Assembly (NCBI RefSeq): GCF_018129385.1
Contig: NZ_JAFCLN010000030.1
Span: 1-43,425 of the forward strand
DNA from: Bradyrhizobium lablabi
GTDB taxonomy: Bacteria > Pseudomonadota > Alphaproteobacteria > Rhizobiales > Xanthobacteraceae
Reading direction: 5' to 3'
DNA length: 43,425 nucleotides
The notes beneath the pieces were generated by a model. The model was not told the origin of the DNA. It saw only the letters and a program-made list of their open reading frames with translations, and searched no databases. The translations under genes were made by a program, and so were the position numbers. Below, one piece after another: positions 1-9,372 of this stretch (the first letter of the stretch is position 1; every line of letters begins with the position of its first letter).

Positions 1-217
1 GCGGCAGGGCTATCGCATATGGCCCATTGAGCGTGTGAGCGAGCCCGGCCTTCATGGTTCGAGACGCGCCGCAGGCGGCGCTCCTCACCATGAGGGTTCT
101 AGGATTTTGCCACGAAACAAGACCTCATCCTGAGGAGCCCGCCAAAGGCGGGCGTCTCGAAGGATGGCCACAACGAAGTCGCCTCATCGAGTCCTCGCTC
201 ATATGCGATAGCCCTGC
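1..217. repeat. Nested palindromic repeat with 18-bp terminal inverted repeats
   Basis: Positions 4-21 and 200-217 form a perfect 18-base inverted repeat. Inside lies a second, imperfect palindrome at about 47-169, whose outer arms (TTCGAGACGC near 57-66 and its counterpart GGCGTCTCGA at 151-160) pair. No open reading frame is supported. It lies downstream of the minus-strand superoxide dismutase gene. The inner part resembles a repeat common in Bradyrhizobium spacers, from memory. No target-site duplication is visible, but only three bases of left flank are available. Confidence 0.7.
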
Positions 218-327
218 GCTTGCGGGGGAGGGCGGGGTGGGGGTGCTTCCGCAGCAACGGTGCCCGTGGGGAGAGAGCCCCCACCCGGCGCTTCGCGCCG
301 ACCCCTCCCGCAAGCGGGAGAGGTTGA
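218..327. repeat. G-rich/C-rich palindromic intergenic repeat
   Basis: The left arm CTTGCGGG (219-226) pairs with CCCGCAAG (307-314). The G-rich strand at 224-245 faces a C-rich stretch at 279-309. It directly follows the nested repeat at 1-217 and fills the rest of the gap before the sod gene. It resembles the generic repeat type at 34951-35130 and 38751-38906 but is not the same sequence. Confidence 0.55.
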
Positions 328-373
328 ACGAGCCCGCGGCCAATCAATTCAGTCCAATCCCATCGCGCTCCAG

Positions 374-1123
374 CTAAACGCCGAGCGTGCCGGTGCGCGC
401 CGCGGCGTAGCGGTCCGCGACCTTCTTCCAGTTCACCGTGTTCCACCAGGCCTTGAGATAGTCAGGGCGGCGGTTCTGGTAGTGGAGGTAATAGGCGTGC
501 TCCCAGACGTCGTTGCCCATCAGCGCGCGCTTGCCGTCCATGATCGGGCTGTCCTGATTGGGGCGCGTCTCGATCGCGAGCTTGCCGTCCTTGGCGACGG
601 TGACGAACACCCAGCCCGAGCCGAACTGGCGTCCGCCGGCGGCGTTAAAGTCGTTCTGGAATTTCTCCATGCCGCCGAGGTCCTTGTCGATCGCGGCGAG
701 GAGATCGCCTTCCGGCTTGCCGCCGCCGCCCGGCCCCATGATCTCCCAGAACATGGTGTGGTTAGCGTGGCCGCCGAGATTGTTGCGCACCGTGAACTTG
801 ATGTCGTCGTTGAGCGCATTGAGATTGCCGAGCACGTCGGTGATCTGAGCCGTGCCAAGCTGCGGATTGCTCTTGGCGACATTGTTCATATTGGCGACAT
901 AGGCCGCGTGGTGCCGGTCATGGTGGATTTCCATGGTCCGGGCGTCGATATGCGGCTCCAGCGCATTGAAGGGATAGCTGAGCGGCGGCAGCGTGAACGG
1001 GCCGGTTGCGGCAGGCGCGGCCGCAGGTGCCGCAGCCTGGGCGAAAGCGATCCGCGGCACGGCCGCAAACGCAGCGGCGCCGGCCGCAGCGCTGAACAGA
1101 TGACGGCGCGATAGAGATGGCAT
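374..1123 (-). CDS. sod: Superoxide dismutase (Fe/Mn family), Tat-exported
   Basis: Dismutates superoxide to oxygen and hydrogen peroxide using Fe or Mn. The 249-residue product starts at the ATG at 1123, which has a perfect AGGAGG six bases upstream; an upstream in-frame TTG at 1147 lies before that site and is rejected. The N-terminus has a twin-arginine motif (SRRHLF, residues 5-10), a hydrophobic Ala-rich stretch and an AFAQ cleavage region near residue 29, so a folded, metal-loaded enzyme is probably exported to the periplasm. Metal ligands are visible in MEIHHDRHH (His67), GHANHTMFW and DVWEHAYY, with the family's QFGSGW segment. The family is normally cytosolic, so the Tat signal is the unusual part. 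Fe versus Mn cannot be decided from sequence. It is transcribed separately from pnp, behind that gene's terminator. Confidence 0.93.
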   Translation of the reverse strand: MPSLSRRHLFSAAAGAAAFAAVPRIAFAQAAAPAAAPAATGPFTLPPLSYPFNALEPHIDARTMEIHHDRHHAAYVANMNNVAKSNPQLGTAQITDVLGNLNALNDDIKFTVRNNLGGHANHTMFWEIMGPGGGGKPEGDLLAAIDKDLGGMEKFQNDFNAAGGRQFGSGWVFVTVAKDGKLAIETRPNQDSPIMDGKRALMGNDVWEHAYYLHYQNRRPDYLKAWWNTVNWKKVADRYAAARTGTLGV

Positions 1124-1281
1124 GAAAAACCTCCTGATGAGCGACAACCCTGCGCGGGCCGGCGACGTAAACCTAGCCCGGCCTGCCCCAGAGTGAAATG
1201 CGGAGCAGCGCCGGTTCGGGTTTCAAATTTTTGCGCTTCCCGCGCTGCGGCGTTAGGGCGCACAGCCTCTGTCACACAAAC

Positions 1282-1306
1282 AAAAAGGGCGGCTGAAAAG
1301 CCGCCC
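1282..1306 (-). terminator. Intrinsic terminator downstream of pnp
   Basis: On the minus strand GGGCGGCT-TTTC-AGCCGCCC forms an 8-bp perfect stem (1306-1287) followed at once by five T residues (1286-1282). It lies about 100 bases after the pnp stop and before the sod start, so it should end the rimP-to-pnp operon. Confidence 0.88.
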
Positions 1307-1330
1307 CCCGTTGCATCACTCTTTTGAGAG

Positions 1331-1394
1331 GCATGATCCCTTTCGGAAAACCGGTACCCGCATCAAGTGCGGGGCAGGCTTTCCGGGATCATGC
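1331..1394. repeat. Dispersed palindromic repeat (CATGATCC type)
   Basis: GCATGATCCC at 1331-1340 pairs with GGGATCATGC at 1385-1394, with internal TTTCGGAAA and ACCGGT segments. The same type appears at 8561-8609, 17736-17794 and 41789-41834, with a degenerate form at 9310-9372. It sits between pnp and its terminator. Confidence 0.75.
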
Positions 1395-1405
1395 GTTAGC
1401 GATCC

Positions 1406-3562
<2,157 letters not shown>

Positions 3563-3690
3563 TTCGGTCTTCTTTCATGGTTTCACGAAAGACGGACCCC
3601 CAGAAACGCAAAGACCATGCGCAAGATGGCGAGACGCTGATCGCAATGTGAGATCAGCGGCCGGCGATCCTGCCATGGTCCTTGAATTTC

Positions 3691-3846
3691 GGATGGCGTC
3701 CATCCTTTCGGTAGTCCTGGGCATCTTGCCCCGTCCAGCCGCCGGATTGCTGCTGGACGTTCTTGCGCATGACCGTCTTTCGGAAATCGAAAGTCCGCTT
3801 CTTGCGGAAAGATCATGCGAATACGCGCGCAAAACTGTTGCGCGCG
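3691..3846 (-). promoter_or_regulatory. Hairpin array in the rpsO-pnp spacer
   Basis: This 295-base spacer has no convincing gene but holds five perfect inverted repeats in a row: 3824-3846 (9-bp stem CGCGCGCAA/TTGCGCGCG, 5-base loop), 3794-3808 (TCCGC/GCGGA), 3777-3793 (CTTTCG/CGAAAG), 3733-3758 (GTCCAGC/GCTGGAC) and 3691-3705 (GGATGG/CCATCC). None is followed by a T-run on the minus strand, so simple termination is unlikely. In E. coli the equivalent spacer is an RNase III processing and PNPase autoregulation site; a similar role here is inferred. Confidence 0.6.
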
Positions 3847-3857
3847 CGAACCTGTAA

Positions 3858-4127
3858 TCAACGACGAATGTTATGCTTTTCGAGCAATGCCTTGTAGCGC
3901 GCCTCGTCCTTCTTCTTGATGTAGTCGAGAAGGGAGCGGCGCGTCGACACCAGCTTCAACAGGCCGCGGCGCGAATGGTTGTCCTTCACGTGGCTCTTGA
4001 AGTGGTTGGTCAGGTTATTGATGCGTTCCGACAGGATCGCGACCTGAACCTCGGGCGAGCCGGTGTCGCCGGCTTTGGTGGCATTCGTCTTGATGACTTC
4101 CGCTTTGCGTTCGGCGGTAATCGACAT
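3858..4127 (-). CDS. rpsO: 30S ribosomal protein S15
   Basis: Primary 16S rRNA-binding protein of the small-subunit platform. It has 89 residues, the standard length, with the characteristic DTGSPEVQVAILSERI segment, the HFKSHVKDNHSRRGLLKLVS rRNA-binding region and the C-terminal LLEKHNIRR. It starts two bases after the truB stop, so it is translated from the same mRNA, and is followed by the hairpin-rich spacer to pnp. Confidence 0.98.
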   Translation of the reverse strand: MSITAERKAEVIKTNATKAGDTGSPEVQVAILSERINNLTNHFKSHVKDNHSRRGLLKLVSTRRSLLDYIKKKDEARYKALLEKHNIRR

Positions 4128-4129
4128 CG

Positions 4130-5248
4130 TCAGATACTTTCATTGTTGCGACCGGAGCTGGCGACCAGCCCGGTCAGGTTGAACACGCGCTTGGGGATGA
4201 GTTCGCCATTGCCAATCTCGGCAAGCGCCAAAAGCCGGCCTGCCACCGTGACATAGACTGTGCCGCTACTATTGGGCGCATCCCGTCCGCGCAACAAAAC
4301 GGCCTGGCCCCGATGGAGCCTTGCCGCATCAGCCCGTGTGACGGCCAGTGCCGGGATGTCGTCCAGCGCGGTCTCAACGGGCAAAAGCGCGTCGGCGAGG
4401 CTACCCTCGCCAGACGCGGCTCTATTACACAAAGCCTCCAATTCTGCCAGCGGAATCATGTCCGATTCGGTAAACGGCCCGACCAGGGTTCTCCGCAGGG
4501 CGCAGATATGGCCGAAACAGCCGAGAATCCGGCCGATATCGCGGGCCAGCGCTCGCACATAGGTGCCCTTGCCGCACTCGGCCTCGAACACCGACCGGTC
4601 GTTATCTAATTGTTCTACAAGGGATAAATGGTGAATCTCGACCGGGCGGGGCTGTAGCTCGACGGTCTCGCCGTCGCGCGCCAGGTCATAGGCGCGCTCG
4701 CCCTGTACCTTGATCGCCGAATATTGCGGCGGGATCTGCGCGATCAGTCCGGTGAACTGCGGCAATAGGGCCGAAATCGCCTCCGCTGTCGGCCGCGCAT
4801 CGCTGGTGCGGACCACCCGGCCTTCGGTGTCGTCGGTGTCGCGCTCCTCGCCCCAGCACACGGTGAAGCGGTAGCGCTTGCGGCCGTCCATCACGAAGGG
4901 GACGGTCTTGGTGGCTTCCCCGAGCGCGATCGGCAGGCCGCCGGAAGCGAGCGGGTCGAGTGTGCCGGCGTGTCCGGCGCGCTTGGCGTTGAACAGGCGC
5001 TTCACCACCGCGACCGCATGGGTCGAGGTCATGCCGATCGGCTTGTCGAGAATTACCCAGCCATGAACGTCTCGCCGGTCGCGGCGCGGCTGGTTGTTCT
5101 GGCGCTGTTTGTTCGCGCTCGGATCGTTGCGAGGATCATTATTGGTGCGACGCTCGTCGCTGCGCGTGTCGGAAAAAATATTTTTGTCCGCGTCGTGCGA
5201 GGGCGCATTTTGCGGCTCGTCGACGCGGTTCGTCGTTGTGGTGATCAT
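4130..5248 (-). CDS. truB: tRNA pseudouridine(55) synthase TruB
   Basis: Makes pseudouridine 55 in the T-loop of tRNAs. The catalytic core begins near residue 66 with GWVILDKPIGMTSTHAV and carries the catalytic-Asp motif GHAGTLDPLASG. A PUA-like C-terminal part follows. Before the core is an unusual ~65-residue Asn/Arg/Asp-rich hydrophilic extension of low complexity, absent from enterobacterial TruB. The ATG at 5248 overlaps the rbfA stop by one base (TGATG); a GTG one codon upstream (5251) is possible. No internal start lies between the extension and the core, so the extension is probably translated. Gene order rbfA-truB-rpsO is widely conserved. Confidence 0.96.
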   Translation of the reverse strand: MITTTTNRVDEPQNAPSHDADKNIFSDTRSDERRTNNDPRNDPSANKQRQNNQPRRDRRDVHGWVILDKPIGMTSTHAVAVVKRLFNAKRAGHAGTLDPLASGGLPIALGEATKTVPFVMDGRKRYRFTVCWGEERDTDDTEGRVVRTSDARPTAEAISALLPQFTGLIAQIPPQYSAIKVQGERAYDLARDGETVELQPRPVEIHHLSLVEQLDNDRSVFEAECGKGTYVRALARDIGRILGCFGHICALRRTLVGPFTESDMIPLAELEALCNRAASGEGSLADALLPVETALDDIPALAVTRADAARLHRGQAVLLRGRDAPNSSGTVYVTVAGRLLALAEIGNGELIPKRVFNLTGLVASSGRNNESI

Positions 5249-5664
5249 CACTCATCGTCCGAATCGGGTGCGAGGTCTCTCTGCACCGCAGGTGTTCGCA
5301 GTAATTTCTCGATACGTTCCGCTTCATCGAATCGTTCGTCGACGCGAAAGCGGATGTCAGGAGCAAATTTCAGGTTAACGCGATGCGCGATCTCGCCGCG
5401 CAGGAACTTCTTGTTGCGCTCGAGTGCCGCGAGCACGATCTCCGTGTCGCGGCCGCCGAGCGGCATGACATAAATGGTCGCAAGCCTCAGGTCGGGGGAC
5501 ATCCGTACCTCCGGCACGGTGATGATGTGACCCTCGAGGTCCGCATCATGGACACTGCCTTGCGCCAGAATATCGGCAACTGCATGGCGCACGGTCTCGC
5601 CGACGCGCAATTGCCGCTGCGAGCCGCCGGGTGCGGAGCCTTTTTTCTGGTGGTGACGGGGCAT
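5248..5664 (-). CDS. rbfA: 30S ribosome-binding factor RbfA
   Basis: Late-acting 30S assembly factor that binds the 16S rRNA 5' helix and helps its maturation. It has 138 residues with a KH-like fold. Recognisable family segments are QLRVGETVRHAVADIL, VPEVRMSPDLRLATIYV, LRGEIAHRVNLKFAPDIRF and the C-terminal DERFDEAERIEKLL. It lies between infB and truB as in most bacteria. A 157-base gap to infB is filled by a palindromic repeat (5687-5776), and the stop overlaps the truB start. Confidence 0.96.
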   Translation of the reverse strand: MPRHHQKKGSAPGGSQRQLRVGETVRHAVADILAQGSVHDADLEGHIITVPEVRMSPDLRLATIYVMPLGGRDTEIVLAALERNKKFLRGEIAHRVNLKFAPDIRFRVDERFDEAERIEKLLRTPAVQRDLAPDSDDE

Positions 5665-5686
5665 TATTATCTCTCGAAAAACATTC

Positions 5687-5776
5687 CGTCATGGCCGGGC
5701 TTGTCCCGGCCATCCACGTCTTTGTTGCGGCTGAATTCTTAAGGCGTGGATGCCCGGGACAAGCCCGGGCATGACG
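5687..5776. repeat. Palindromic repeat family A, copy 1
   Basis: The left arm begins CGTCATGGCCGGGCTTGTCC and the right arm ends with GGGACAAGCCCGGGCATGACG; about 30 bases pair nearly perfectly. Two more copies lie at 27442-27524 and 28259-28348 with conserved arms and unrelated loops. This copy sits between infB and rbfA inside the operon, so it will be transcribed as a strong hairpin. Confidence 0.85.
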
Positions 5777-5821
5777 CCAACTAACTTAATATCGTCTGCG
5801 ACGAAGCCGTAAGGTTCAGAC

Positions 5822-8455
5822 TTACAGGCTGCGCTGGATCGTCTCCACGCGGTAACACTCGATGACGTCGCCGACCCGCATGTCGTGGTAGTTCTCGAAC
5901 GCCATGCCGCATTCCTGGCCGGACTGCACTTCCTTCACTTCGTCCTTGAAGCGTTTCAGCGTCGAGAGCTTGCCCTCGTGCACGACGACGTTGTCGCGGA
6001 TCAGGCGGACATTGGCGCCGCGCTCGACGGTGCCGTCGGTGACGCGGCAGCCCGCGACCTTGCCGACCTTGGAGATGTTGAAGATCTCCAGGATCTGGGC
6101 GTTGCCGAGCATGGTTTCGCGCAGCGTCGGCGCGAGCAGGCCGGACATCGCCTTTTTGATGTCGTCCACGAGATCGTAGATGATGTTGTAGTAGCGGATC
6201 TCGATGCCGTTGCGCTTGGCCGCTGCCGCCGCTTCCTTGTTGGCGCGCACGGAGAAGCCGATGATCGCGGCATTGAAACCTTCCGCCAGCGTGACGTCGG
6301 ATTCCGAGATGCCGCCGACGCCGGCATGCAGGATGCGCGCGGCGACCTCGTCGGTACCGAGCTTTTCCAGCGATCCCAGGATCGCTTCCAGCGAGCCCTG
6401 CACGTCGGCCTTCACGATCAACGGGAATTCCTTGCGGCCCGCTGTCTTGAGCTGCGACATCATCTGCTCGAGCGAGCCGCGCATGCCGGACACGCTGGCC
6501 GCCGCGTTCTCGCGCTTCTGGTGCGCGCGGTAGCTGGTGACCTGGCGGGCGCGGGCTTCGTTCTCCACCACCGCAAGGCGGTCGCCGGCTTCCGGCGGGC
6601 CGTTGAAGCCGAGCACCTCGACCGGCACCGAAGGGCCGGCCTCTTCGATCGTTTCGCCCTGATCGTTGATCAGCGCGCGGACGCGGCCCATTTCGGCGCC
6701 GGCCACGATGATGTCGCCGACGCGCAGCGTGCCGCGCTGCACCAGCACGGTTGCGACCGGACCGCGGCCGCGATCGAGCTTGGCTTCGATCACGGTGCCT
6801 TCGGCCGGACGTTCCGAATTGGTCTTCAGTTCCAGGATGTCGGCCTGGAGCGCGATCATCTCCAGCAGCTTGTCGAGATTGGTCTTGTTCTTGGCGGAAA
6901 CCTCGACGTCGACGACGTCGCCGCCGAGCGACTCGACCTGCACCTCGTGCTGAAGCAGCTCGGTGCGCACGCGCTCCGGCTTGGCATCCGGCTTGTCGAT
7001 CTTGTTGATGGCGATGATCATCGGGACCTTCGCCGCCTTGGCGTGATTGATGGCTTCGACCGTCTGCGGCATGACGCCGTCGTCGGCCGCGACCACCAGA
7101 ATGACGATATCGGTCACCTTGGCGCCGCGGGCGCGCATCGCGGTGAACGCGGCGTGGCCGGGCGTGTCGATGAAGGTGATCTTCTTGCCGCTCTCCGGCG
7201 AGGTCACCTGATAGGCGCCGATATGCTGGGTGATGCCGCCGGCTTCGCCCGACACCACGTTGGCGTGGCGCAGCGCGTCGAGCAGCGAGGTCTTGCCGTG
7301 GTCGACGTGGCCCATCACGGTCACGACCGGCGAACGCGGCTCGGTATCGGTGGAATCGTCGACGATGTCGAACAGGCCTTCTTCCACGTCCGACGCGGCG
7401 ACGCGCTTGACGGTGTGGCCCATTTCCTCGGCGATCAGTTGCGCGGTATCGGCGTCGATCACGTCGGTGATCTTGTGCATCGCGCCCTGCTTCATCAGCA
7501 GGCGGATCACGTCGACCGCGCGTTCGGTCATGCGGTTGGCGAGTTCCTGAATCGTGATGGCTTCAGGAATGATCACCTCGCGGATGAGCTTTTCCTTTTG
7601 CTCGTTCGCGGCATGGCCCTTCAGGCGCTGGGTGCGGCGGCGGAACGAGGCGATCGAGCGTTCGCGCACGTCGTCGGCATTGAGCGCTGTCGTGACGGTG
7701 AGGCGGCCGCGCTGCTTCTGCGGGCCTGGCTTGTGCGTGGTCTTGGGGGCCGCCACGGGACGCATGGCGCCGCCGGGGCCGCGGCGGATCTGGCGCGGAC
7801 CTTCGTCCTCTTCGGCTTCAACCGCGATGCCGGGAGCCTTGACGGCGGCCGGCGTGCGTGCGGTCGTGGTTGTGGTCGCGGGTTTTGCCGTTGCCGGCGC
7901 GGGCTTCGGAGCCTCGGTTTCGCCAAAGCGCCGCTTGGCCTCGGTCTCGGCCTTGCGCTTGGCTTCCTCTTCGTGGCGATGGCGTTCTTCCTCGGCCTGC
8001 CGGCGGGCTTCGGCGGCTTCGCGCTCGGCCCGCTCGATGCCTTCGCGGCTGGCGCGGCGCTTGGCTTCCTCTTCGGCAGCCCGGCGCTCTTCCTCGTCAC
8101 GGACCTTTGCGTCGGCCAGCGCGCTGGCGCGGGCGGAACGCTCGTCCTCGGTCAGCGTGCGCAGCACCACGCCGGAATTGCTGCGGGGCGCCGCCGGCGG
8201 GCCTGACGGCTGACGGCCGGCCGGTGCCCTCGTGGGCGCAGCCTTCGCCACCACCGGTTCCGGTGCCTGCGGTTCGGCCATGCCCGGTCCGTCGCCGCCG
8301 ATGCGGCGCTTGCCGCGCTTTTCGACCACGACCTGCTTGCTGCGGCCGTGGCTAAAACTCTGGCGCACGGTGCCCGTCTCGACGCGCGGCTTCAGCGTCA
8401 AGGTCTTGCTCGGCACACTCAAAGTCTTGTCGCCAGGCGTTTTGGTATCAACCAT
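5822..8455 (-). CDS. infB: Translation initiation factor IF-2
   Basis: GTPase that delivers initiator fMet-tRNA to the 30S subunit and promotes subunit joining. The 877-residue product has an N-terminal disordered region rich in Ala/Pro/Lys and a long charged helix (about residues 102-180, EEERRAAEEEAKRR-type). It then has the IF-2 N2 domain, a GTPase domain with GHVDHGKT (about 382-389), DTPGHAAF and NKID motifs, and C-terminal domains II to IV. The ATG at 8455 begins MVDTKTPGDK, as in related alphaproteobacteria. It follows ylxR with a 147-base gap that holds a dispersed repeat. Confidence 0.98.
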   Translation of the reverse strand: MVDTKTPGDKTLSVPSKTLTLKPRVETGTVRQSFSHGRSKQVVVEKRGKRRIGGDGPGMAEPQAPEPVVAKAAPTRAPAGRQPSGPPAAPRSNSGVVLRTLTEDERSARASALADAKVRDEEERRAAEEEAKRRASREGIERAEREAAEARRQAEEERHRHEEEAKRKAETEAKRRFGETEAPKPAPATAKPATTTTTARTPAAVKAPGIAVEAEEDEGPRQIRRGPGGAMRPVAAPKTTHKPGPQKQRGRLTVTTALNADDVRERSIASFRRRTQRLKGHAANEQKEKLIREVIIPEAITIQELANRMTERAVDVIRLLMKQGAMHKITDVIDADTAQLIAEEMGHTVKRVAASDVEEGLFDIVDDSTDTEPRSPVVTVMGHVDHGKTSLLDALRHANVVSGEAGGITQHIGAYQVTSPESGKKITFIDTPGHAAFTAMRARGAKVTDIVILVVAADDGVMPQTVEAINHAKAAKVPMIIAINKIDKPDAKPERVRTELLQHEVQVESLGGDVVDVEVSAKNKTNLDKLLEMIALQADILELKTNSERPAEGTVIEAKLDRGRGPVATVLVQRGTLRVGDIIVAGAEMGRVRALINDQGETIEEAGPSVPVEVLGFNGPPEAGDRLAVVENEARARQVTSYRAHQKRENAAASVSGMRGSLEQMMSQLKTAGRKEFPLIVKADVQGSLEAILGSLEKLGTDEVAARILHAGVGGISESDVTLAEGFNAAIIGFSVRANKEAAAAAKRNGIEIRYYNIIYDLVDDIKKAMSGLLAPTLRETMLGNAQILEIFNISKVGKVAGCRVTDGTVERGANVRLIRDNVVVHEGKLSTLKRFKDEVKEVQSGQECGMAFENYHDMRVGDVIECYRVETIQRSL

Positions 8456-8560
8456 TCACTAGTCCCAATCTCGTTACGTCGTGCGCGAGCACACAGCGTT
8501 ATTGAAGTTTCGTCGGTGGGCGCGATGACGTTCCTTCGTCACCTCGCCCTATCTGCGTTT

Positions 8561-8609
8561 GAGCATGATCCGTACGGAAAACCGGTCCCCGCTTTTTCCG
8601 GATCACGCT
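8561..8609. repeat. Dispersed palindromic repeat (CATGATCC type)
   Basis: GAGCATGATCCG near 8561 pairs imperfectly with CGGATCACGCTT near 8599; ACCGGTCCCC lies between them. It is related to the copies at 1331-1394 and 41789-41834. It lies just downstream of the ylxR stop, inside the operon. Confidence 0.65.
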
Positions 8610-9295
8610 TCAGAATTCTTTGCCGCCCCGCCCCCGGCCGTCTTGTCGTCGTCCGCCATCCGGTATCGGACCAGGATCTGGCTACGCGACAGGAAGGTCT
8701 TGCTCGCCGGGCCTGCGAGCAGCGCAGCATGTATCACATTTGAGCGCCCAAGTGCCAAATCCAATTGCGCCGAAGTTAAAATGGTGAAGGTCGGGATTTC
8801 AGCCGATTCACCAATATTTCCGGCGGGTTGCCTTGCGATAGCGTCCAATTTGCGGATTCCGTCGGCAGCCCCATCGCTGGCATGCAACAGGGCCGCGACC
8901 TGCCCGGCCCGGAGGGCATCCTCGACCTTGCCGAAACCGGCAACCGCCTGCCCCGCCTTGGCCGCCATGGCCAGGGCCTCGATCACGCTGCGAGCCAGCA
9001 GGCTTTCGGTGTCTTCGGACAGGGTCTTCGAGGCGCGGATATCGCGTTTGAACCCGCGGCTAAACTGGTTACGCCGGACCGCTTCCGCAACCGCCGCCCG
9101 CGAGGCTGAAACCCACATGCCCCGGCCGGGAAGCTTGCGCTTGAGGTCCGCCACCACGGCGCCGTCGGGCGAGACGACGAACCGGATCAGCTCGTCGATC
9201 GGCCGGACCTCTCGGCTGACCGCGCACATCCGCATCGTCGCGGACCTGTCGGTCCGCGGTCCGTTGTCGAGATCGGTATCGACCGATGCGAGCAT
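8603..9295 (-). CDS. ylxR: YlxR-family RNA-binding protein
   Basis: A 230-residue protein. The N-terminal YlxR (DUF448) domain is recognised by MRMCAVSREVRPIDELIRFV and GRGMWVSASRAAVAEAV. The C-terminal half resembles an L7Ae/L30e-like RNA-binding fold (LARSVIEALAMAAKAGQAVA, then AALLHASDGA). This two-domain form is common in alphaproteobacteria. YlxR sits between nusA and infB across bacteria and is thought to act in RNA metabolism or as a regulator; its exact role is not established. Position and spacing (74 bases after nusA) support cotranscription. The stop falls within the repeat at 8561-8609. Confidence 0.93.
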   Translation of the reverse strand: MLASVDTDLDNGPRTDRSATMRMCAVSREVRPIDELIRFVVSPDGAVVADLKRKLPGRGMWVSASRAAVAEAVRRNQFSRGFKRDIRASKTLSEDTESLLARSVIEALAMAAKAGQAVAGFGKVEDALRAGQVAALLHASDGAADGIRKLDAIARQPAGNIGESAEIPTFTILTSAQLDLALGRSNVIHAALLAGPASKTFLSRSQILVRYRMADDDKTAGGGAAKNSEA

Positions 9296-9309
9296 GCGCG
9301 CGGCATCTC

Positions 9310-9372
9310 CGTTACTTCATCTTATGCATGTCTTCACACATAACCGGTGCCCACTCTCGCGGACACGCGTTA
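9310..9372. repeat. Degenerate dispersed palindromic repeat between nusA and ylxR
   Basis: It contains the AACCGGTGCCCACT core and terminal CATGTC/GACACGCG arms seen in diverged form in the CATGATCC-type repeats. It fills the nusA-ylxR gap. The assignment rests on resemblance only. Confidence 0.4.

Noticed and set aside
5885..8206. A long plus-strand open frame of 773 codons opposite infB
   Set aside because: It mirrors the infB coding strand, is rich in His/Asp/Arg/Ala as expected from the complement of a GC-rich gene, and matches no family. The same holds for long frames opposite pnp (1610-3640), nusA (9286-10953) and the transporter (39857-41401).
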